Source: a virus. Taken from it: a DNA stretch of 64,000 nt. The DNA lies in the IMG/VR virus record IMGVR_UViG_3300037225_000856, positions 48,404 through 112,403 of that record. One strand, written 5' to 3'. Below the pieces are notes generated by a model. The model ran no database searches. It saw nothing but the letters and a program-made list of their open reading frames with translations, and was not told where the DNA came from. Both the position numbers and the translations under genes were made by a program. This document shows, piece after piece, positions 59,746 through 64,000 of this stretch (position 1 is the first letter of the stretch; the number at the start of each line of letters is the position of its first letter).

Positions 59746-60051
59746 ATGACAAAGTACAATCTTATTAATAAATTTATGTATTGGATATTACGTTGTTATG
59801 AAAAAAGAATGTTTTTTCCATATTATCAATCATTTAATGATAATGATACAAAAATTGATGTTAAGAGTATTTACCTTACTATTTATCCTATTAAAAAGGG
59901 ACATGGAATTATTGATGATTGGACTCCTGAAAAGAATATTAAAAGATTAATTAGTCTATTTCCAAAATGGGATAAAGCATCAACATGTGATGAATACCAA
60001 ATACCAATTATTAGAAAAATTCTCTTGTGGTATTTTAAGGATTTTAATTAA
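59746..60051 (+). CDS. Hypothetical protein, probably a recent insertion
   Basis: The 101-residue product (MTKYNLINKFMYWILRCYEKRMFFPYYQSF...DDWTPEKNIKRLISLFPKWDKASTCDEYQIPIIRKILLWYFKDFN) is rich in aromatic and basic residues and is not recognised. The whole gene is bracketed by identical 21-bp repeats (59723-59743 and 60055-60075), one of which is the 3' end of the upstream coding sequence. This is the signature of insertion with target duplication, or of recombination between short repeats. It could be lost cleanly by recombination between the repeats. Confidence 0.55.
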   Translation: MTKYNLINKFMYWILRCYEKRMFFPYYQSFNDNDTKIDVKSIYLTIYPIKKGHGIIDDWTPEKNIKRLISLFPKWDKASTCDEYQIPIIRKILLWYFKDFN

Positions 60052-60054
60052 AAT

Positions 60055-60075
60055 GCAAATTTAATAATAGAATAA
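60055..60075 (+). repeat. 21-bp direct repeat, right copy
   Basis: Identical to 59723-59743; it ends immediately before the ATG region of the gene at 60077. Confidence 0.95.
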
Positions 60076-60076
60076 T

Positions 60077-60625
60077 ATGGCAACAAAAAAGAACAACTTA
60101 ATGAAATTGGCAAAGGGCAAAAAGGAAACAACCGTAAAAGCACCTGCCGTTAAAAAAGAGGAAGTAAAAGTACCTGAAAAAGTACTTAGTCCAGAAGAAG
60201 AAAGAGACCTTAAAACAAAAGCAAAGGTCGAAGAGTTATTAGACGGTGTAGACATGACGCTAAAAACTGAAGAAAAGAAGGAAGAGATTCTTGAAGTAGA
60301 ACCAGAACCAGATTCAAAAGATGTTAATTGGCTTGAAGAACAAGTATCAAAATTATCTGAAGAAAACGAAAAACTGAAAAGCGAAGCAACACTTGCTAAA
60401 AATGATTATTCGAGAATTTTCGAAGCATTTCAGGAGCAAAAAAATGGTGTTACTTTAACTACCAGTAATTCTGATGGACAATTACAAGCAAAAGTTGTTG
60501 AATTATTTAATGAAATTCAGGCACAATATCTTTCATTAGGAAATAATTTAATTATTTATCCTGCAGCATTTTTAAACAGGTTAATTAAATTTTTTCCGTT
60601 TTTGGATGAACATAGAAGGTTTTAA
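60077..60625 (+). CDS. Hypothetical coiled-coil protein
   Basis: The 182-residue product has a Lys/Glu/Pro-rich first 90 residues (KKNNLMKLAKGKKETTVKAPAVKKEEVKVPEKV), a coiled coil (about 90-125: WLEEQVSKLSEENEKLKSEATLAKNDY), and a hydrophobic helical C terminus (ELFNEIQAQYLSLGNNLIIYPAAFLNRLIKFFPF). Nothing in it is diagnostic. Before the insertion of the 59746 gene it presumably followed the phosphoesterase directly. It is separated from the sigma-factor gene by a long hairpin. Confidence 0.5.
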   Translation: MATKKNNLMKLAKGKKETTVKAPAVKKEEVKVPEKVLSPEEERDLKTKAKVEELLDGVDMTLKTEEKKEEILEVEPEPDSKDVNWLEEQVSKLSEENEKLKSEATLAKNDYSRIFEAFQEQKNGVTLTTSNSDGQLQAKVVELFNEIQAQYLSLGNNLIIYPAAFLNRLIKFFPFLDEHRRF

Positions 60626-60640
60626 TTAAAAGAATAACAA

Positions 60641-60678
60641 GAAATTTGCATTAAAGCCTTTGTTTTGATGCAAATTTC
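60641..60678 (+). other. Long hairpin between coiled-coil gene and sigma-factor gene
   Basis: GAAATTTGCAT (60641-60651) pairs with ATGCAAATTTC (60668-60678), an 11-bp perfect stem with a 16-base loop that can partly pair further. No T-run follows, so it is a weak terminator at best. It lies 23 nt upstream of the sigma-factor start and could attenuate or bind a regulator. Confidence 0.6.
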
Positions 60679-60701
60679 ATATATAAATATTTGTATGATT
60701 T

Positions 60702-61337
60702 ATGATAGAAAAGGATATGGAAGACGTGATTTTAATTCAAAACATTTTGAATGGAAATCATCAGGCAGAGGAAATATTTTTTAAGAAATATCAAAAAATA
60801 GTTACAGATTACATACGAACTAATTTTCCCAAACAAAAACCAGAAGACATTGATGATTATACATCAGAGATATTAATTAAAGTTTTTGAGACATTAAAAT
60901 TAATTGACCCTGAAAAGGGCAGTGTGAAAACATGGGTATTGGTTATTGCAAGACATTTTATAACAGATGTATGGAGAAAAAATTTAACTTCATTTACATC
61001 AGCATTTAATAATTCTGGTATAAGCATCAGTAATAATGATGCTCAAAATTTAAGATTTAATGGAGAACCAACTGCTTGGGTGGTTGATAATGAAGTATCA
61101 AATAGTTGTTCGTTTACTGCTTGTAATAATATGGAATTTGAAAATTGTAATACAGTATCTTATTTATCATCACAAATATCTCCAGTTGATTATAGCTTAT
61201 TAAATATGAAATATATACAAGGATATAGTCATTGTGAAATTGGTAAAGAATTTAATCTTACCAGCAGCACTGTTAGTAATCGAATAAATTATATTAAAAC
61301 CAAACTAAAAAAACAAAACGCAGATATATTAGAATAA
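60702..61337 (+). CDS. ECF-like RNA polymerase sigma factor (gp55-like role proposed)
   Basis: The 211-residue product has region 2 (YQKIVTDYIRTNFPKQKPEDIDDYTSEILIKVFETL..., KGSVKTWVLVIARHFITDVWRK) and region 4 with a helix-turn-helix (SPVDYSLLNMKYIQGYSHCEIGKEFNLTSSTVSNRINYIKTKLKK), separated by an unusual linker with cysteines (SCSFTACNNMEFENC). Regions 1 and 3 are absent, as in ECF factors and T4 gp55. Genes 46, 47 and 55 lie close together in T4, and here the sigma gene immediately precedes the fused gp47-gp46 equivalent. It is the best candidate to recognise the (A/T)GTATTTATA motif. The cysteines could sense redox state or bind metal. Confidence 0.8.
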   Translation: MIEKDMEDVILIQNILNGNHQAEEIFFKKYQKIVTDYIRTNFPKQKPEDIDDYTSEILIKVFETLKLIDPEKGSVKTWVLVIARHFITDVWRKNLTSFTSAFNNSGISISNNDAQNLRFNGEPTAWVVDNEVSNSCSFTACNNMEFENCNTVSYLSSQISPVDYSLLNMKYIQGYSHCEIGKEFNLTSSTVSNRINYIKTKLKKQNADILE

Positions 61338-61367
61338 GACTCTCATTCCGACAATTTTAAAAAACCC

Positions 61368-61398
61368 TTGCTTTTGAAGGTGTATTTTGATATATTTG
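61368..61398 (+). promoter_or_regulatory. Host-type (Bacteroidota) promoter
   Basis: TTG at 61368-61370, 20-nt spacer, TATATTTG at 61391-61398, 15 nt upstream of the SbcD-SbcC start; near-consensus for TTTG-N19-TAnnTTTG. Confidence 0.55.
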
Positions 61399-61413
61399 TA
61401 AAAATTTTTTGTA

Positions 61414-64000
61414 ATGATTAGAACAATAGCTCAAATTGCTGATATACATATTCGCAAAACGCCTACCCGTAATGAAGAATATCAATTCATATTCGATAAT
61501 TTATTAAAATCATTAAGGCAAACAAAACCTGACAGAATTGTGATTATCGGTGATTTGGTTCATGATTATCTTGATTTACAAGGTGAGCAGTTAATTATGG
61601 CACACGAATTACTTAATGCGTTGAGTGAAATTGCACCAGTACGCATTACCAGAGGTAATCATGACTGCAGAAAGAAAAGTCTTAAGAGAGTCGATTCAGT
61701 AAAGGCAATTGTAAAAACTCTTCATAATCCAAATGTTAAGTATTATGACGAAACAGGATTCGAAGTTGATCAAAATGTTATGTGGGCAGTTTGGCATCAC
61801 GGTGACCCTAAAAATAATCCTTGGAAAACTAAAGTTGGTAAAGAAAATTTAAAGATTAAAGAAGCAGATAATCCTGATGGTACAATAATTGATTTATTTC
61901 ATGACCCTGTTACTGGTTGCAAATCCACCACAGGTTTTGAAATGAAAAGTAAACAATATTATAAACTTTCAGATTTTAAAGGTGACTATTCGTTCTTTGG
62001 TGATATACATAGAATGCAATATCTTGACAAAGCGCATACTAAAGCATATTGTGGGTCTCTTATTGCACAAGATGTAACAGAAGGTGATGATAATTTTCAT
62101 GGTTATTTACTTTGGGATATTGAAAAGAAAACAGTAGATGAAATTCCAATTGAAAGTGAATATTCATTTAAAAATATCCGAATTACACAGTACACAGATT
62201 TTAATGATCTGGATTTTGAAATCCCGAATCCAACAAAATATATGAAGGTCAGATTTGTCTGGGGTACTTTACCACAAACAAGAACTAAAGAAGCTGAAAG
62301 AAAACTGGCTGAATATATTAAAAGTAAATATAATAATGTTATTATTTCGCAGAAAAATGAATTTCTTGAAAATGAAAAAATTGATATAAATGAAAATATT
62401 ACTTTGCAAAATATTACAGATAAGAATGTTCAGCATGAAATATTCAGAGAATACCTTACAAAAATTGGTGCTGATTCACAACTAATTGAAGATATTATTA
62501 TACTTGATGAAGAAATTCTTACGTTAATTGATACCACAGAAGACCAAAGTATTGAATGGAATGTAATTAAGTTTGGTGGTAAGAATTTCATGTCATATGC
62601 TGAATTAGAAATTGATTGGAGAAACATGGATGGTTTATTTCAGATTACTGGAGAAAATACTGCTGGAAAAACAACCATAATGAAACTCATTTCATATATT
62701 CTTTTTGGCAAAACACTGGAAACTGAAAGTCGTAAGTTATATGGTGACTCACGTTTTGTTAATAACAGAAACAATGCCGATTATTGCGAAGGTTATCTTG
62801 TGTTGGAAGCTAATGGCGAATATTATGGCATTAAGAAAAAAACTGAAATTAAAAAATCTAAATCAGGTGATATTATCGGTGCTCCAACTACATTGAATTA
62901 TTATCTGCTTAGTAATCCTGATGAAGAAATGAATGACAATACTTCATTAGAAAAACTTGATGAAGATCGCAGAAAACTCACACAAAAGAAAATAGAAAGC
63001 ATTATAGGCACTTATGATAATTTTATGCGTATTGTTATGACTACATCAGATACATTAAATCGCATATTATCAAATGATATGGCAGTATTTATTGATTCAC
63101 TTTTATTTGATAGTGGATTGGATATTTTTGATAAAAAATTAACTGGATATAAAGTATATGAAAAGAGAGTTAATGAAAAAACAAGAGTATCTTGTGATAT
63201 TGATGGTGTCACTCTTCAAAACCAAGCATTAGGACAGGAAATTGAAACACTTGAAACTGAAATAAAAGAAATTGAAACGATTAAATTACCAGATGTTCAG
63301 GAAAGAATTACTAAAGGCAGAAAGTATGTTGAAGACCTTACCAAGAAATTATTCAAAATAGACCCCGAAATCTACACTCTGGACGTAGATAGTACTAAAG
63401 AGACTATTGGTACTCACAACACTGAGATAACTAAGCTAAACGCACGAAAAGCGGTTATAGAGCAAAGTATCGTTCCATTGAAGGAAACATATGATGCTGA
63501 GAAGTTAAAAACACTTCTTGAAAAGAAAGAAACACATAAAACTACTGAATATAATAAAAAATTAGAAATTAAAACCCATGAACAAACAAAAACAATCGAA
63601 GATCATGCAATTGAAATCATTAACGGTGATATTTTCAGATTAAAAGAAGAGGGTGCTAAATTAAAAAAAGAAATTGTTGCTTTAAAGAATAGTAAAATTT
63701 GTAGTCAGTGCGGACAGGTAATTAATAAGAAAGAACATCAAGATCATATTGCCAATACCGTTAAATTAAAAGAAAATGAAATGTTTCCTCTTGCTGAAAA
63801 GATTAATACAAAAGAACATGTTGATAAAGTGGTACATGAACTTAATATTATTGATGAAGACAAAGCAATAGTTAAAATTAATGAAGAAATTCGTGTTGCT
63901 TCTCTTGAAATGGAGAGTGTTTTAAATGAAATTGGTACACTCACCAATGAAAAAAATGATGTTGAAAAACGTAAAGAACTTCAGACAGAATTAGATCAGA
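61414..64000 (+). CDS. Fused SbcD-SbcC (Mre11-Rad50 / T4 gp47-gp46) protein, 3' end outside window
   Basis: From ATG 61414 the frame stays open to the window end (862 codons visible). Residues 1-330 are an Mre11/SbcD-type nuclease: D10-x-H12, GD at 46-47, GNHD at 81-84, HHGD at 129, GDIH at 196-199. Without a stop or restart the chain continues into a Rad50/SbcC ATPase: WNVIKFGGKNFMSYAELEID, Walker A GENTAGKT at 413-420, a long coiled coil, and the zinc hook CSQC at 763-766. Walker B and the signature motif would lie beyond the edge. In T4 and in cells these are two genes. A host-type promoter precedes it. Role: end resection in recombination-dependent replication. Confidence 0.9.
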   Translation, partial: MIRTIAQIADIHIRKTPTRNEEYQFIFDNLLKSLRQTKPDRIVIIGDLVHDYLDLQGEQLIMAHELLNALSEIAPVRITRGNHDCRKKSLKRVDSVKAIVKTLHNPNVKYYDETGFEVDQNVMWAVWHHGDPKNNPWKTKVGKENLKIKEADNPDGTIIDLFHDPVTGCKSTTGFEMKSKQYYKLSDFKGDYSFFGDIHRMQYLDKAHTKAYCGSLIAQDVTEGDDNFHGYLLWDIEKKTVDEIPIESEYSFKNIRITQYTDFNDLDFEIPNPTKYMKVRFVWGTLPQTRTKEAERKLAEYIKSKYNNVIISQKNEFLENEKIDINENITLQNITDKNVQHEIFREYLTKIGADSQLIEDIIILDEEILTLIDTTEDQSIEWNVIKFGGKNFMSYAELEIDWRNMDGLFQITGENTAGKTTIMKLISYILFGKTLETESRKLYGDSRFVNNRNNADYCEGYLVLEANGEYYGIKKKTEIKKSKSGDIIGAPTTLNYYLLSNPDEEMNDNTSLEKLDEDRRKLTQKKIESIIGTYDNFMRIVMTTSDTLNRILSNDMAVFIDSLLFDSGLDIFDKKLTGYKVYEKRVNEKTRVSCDIDGVTLQNQALGQEIETLETEIKEIETIKLPDVQERITKGRKYVEDLTKKLFKIDPEIYTLDVDSTKETIGTHNTEITKLNARKAVIEQSIVPLKETYDAEKLKTLLEKKETHKTTEYNKKLEIKTHEQTKTIEDHAIEIINGDIFRLKEEGAKLKKEIVALKNSKICSQCGQVINKKEHQDHIANTVKLKENEMFPLAEKINTKEHVDKVVHELNIIDEDKAIVKINEEIRVASLEMESVLNEIGTLTNEKNDVEKRKELQTELDQ

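Overview
The window reads as part of a large, AT-rich genome of a contractile-tailed (T4-like) bacteriophage that infects a member of the Bacteroidota. Phage identity rests on T4-type baseplate proteins (gp25-like at 42331, gp6/baseplate-J-like at 42740), a family B DNA polymerase, an Mre11-Rad50 (gp47-gp46) type repair protein, many free-standing homing endonucleases, and tight one-strand gene packing with 1, 4, 8 or 17 nt overlaps. The host is inferred from sites matching the Bacteroidota housekeeping promoter (TTTG-N19-TAnnTTTG), flavobacterial-style Sec signal peptides, and a type IX secretion (T9SS) C-terminal sorting domain. All genes I accept lie on the + strand. I saw no tRNA, rRNA or CRISPR array.

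Layout. 1-4893: two cysteine-rich fibre proteins, the second ending in twenty 17-residue YadA-head-like repeats. 4900-11015: a GC-richer block behind a host-type promoter, with four proteins carrying signal peptides (LamG-like, two parallel beta-helix proteins, and a stand-alone T9SS sorting domain). 11070-14454: a small membrane protein, a BspA-like leucine-rich-repeat protein and two small proteins. 14511-22351: SNF2 helicase, DNA polymerase B and accompanying genes, with a homing endonuclease between them. 22405-26808: homing endonuclease, Nudix protein, WYL-domain protein and unknowns. 26878-38395: an accessory enzyme block (kinase-like/ADP-ribosyltransferase-like protein, CCA-adding enzyme fused to a 2H phosphoesterase, ArdC-like antirestriction protein, a small 2H protein, a HAD 'Swiss-army-knife'-like RNA-repair protein with an ART-like tail, a ParB-like protein). 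38548-42243: glycosyltransferase and small coiled-coil proteins. 42331-55861: baseplate and tail genes, interrupted by two homing endonucleases. 55945-64000: ribbon-helix-helix protein, RuvC-like resolvase, TnpB, metallophosphoesterase, sigma factor, and the start of a fused SbcD-SbcC protein cut by the window edge.

Expression. A motif, (A/T)GTATTTATA, sits in the gaps 2-43 nt upstream of about sixteen genes with no recognisable -35 element. With the ECF-like sigma factor at 60702 lying next to the gp47-gp46 equivalent, this suggests a T4-late-like regulon. A second set of promoters matches the host consensus and precedes the secreted-protein block, the helicase, one homing endonuclease and the SbcD-SbcC gene. 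Rho-independent terminators at 11487, 26791, 38432, 42269 and 48171 separate the units.

The most interesting points are the CTD-only T9SS protein, the cysteine-for-threonine fibre repeats, the RNA-repair/ADP-ribosylation block with a new-looking CCA-2H fusion, the SbcD-SbcC fusion, and two homing endonucleases inserted with identical overlap geometry.
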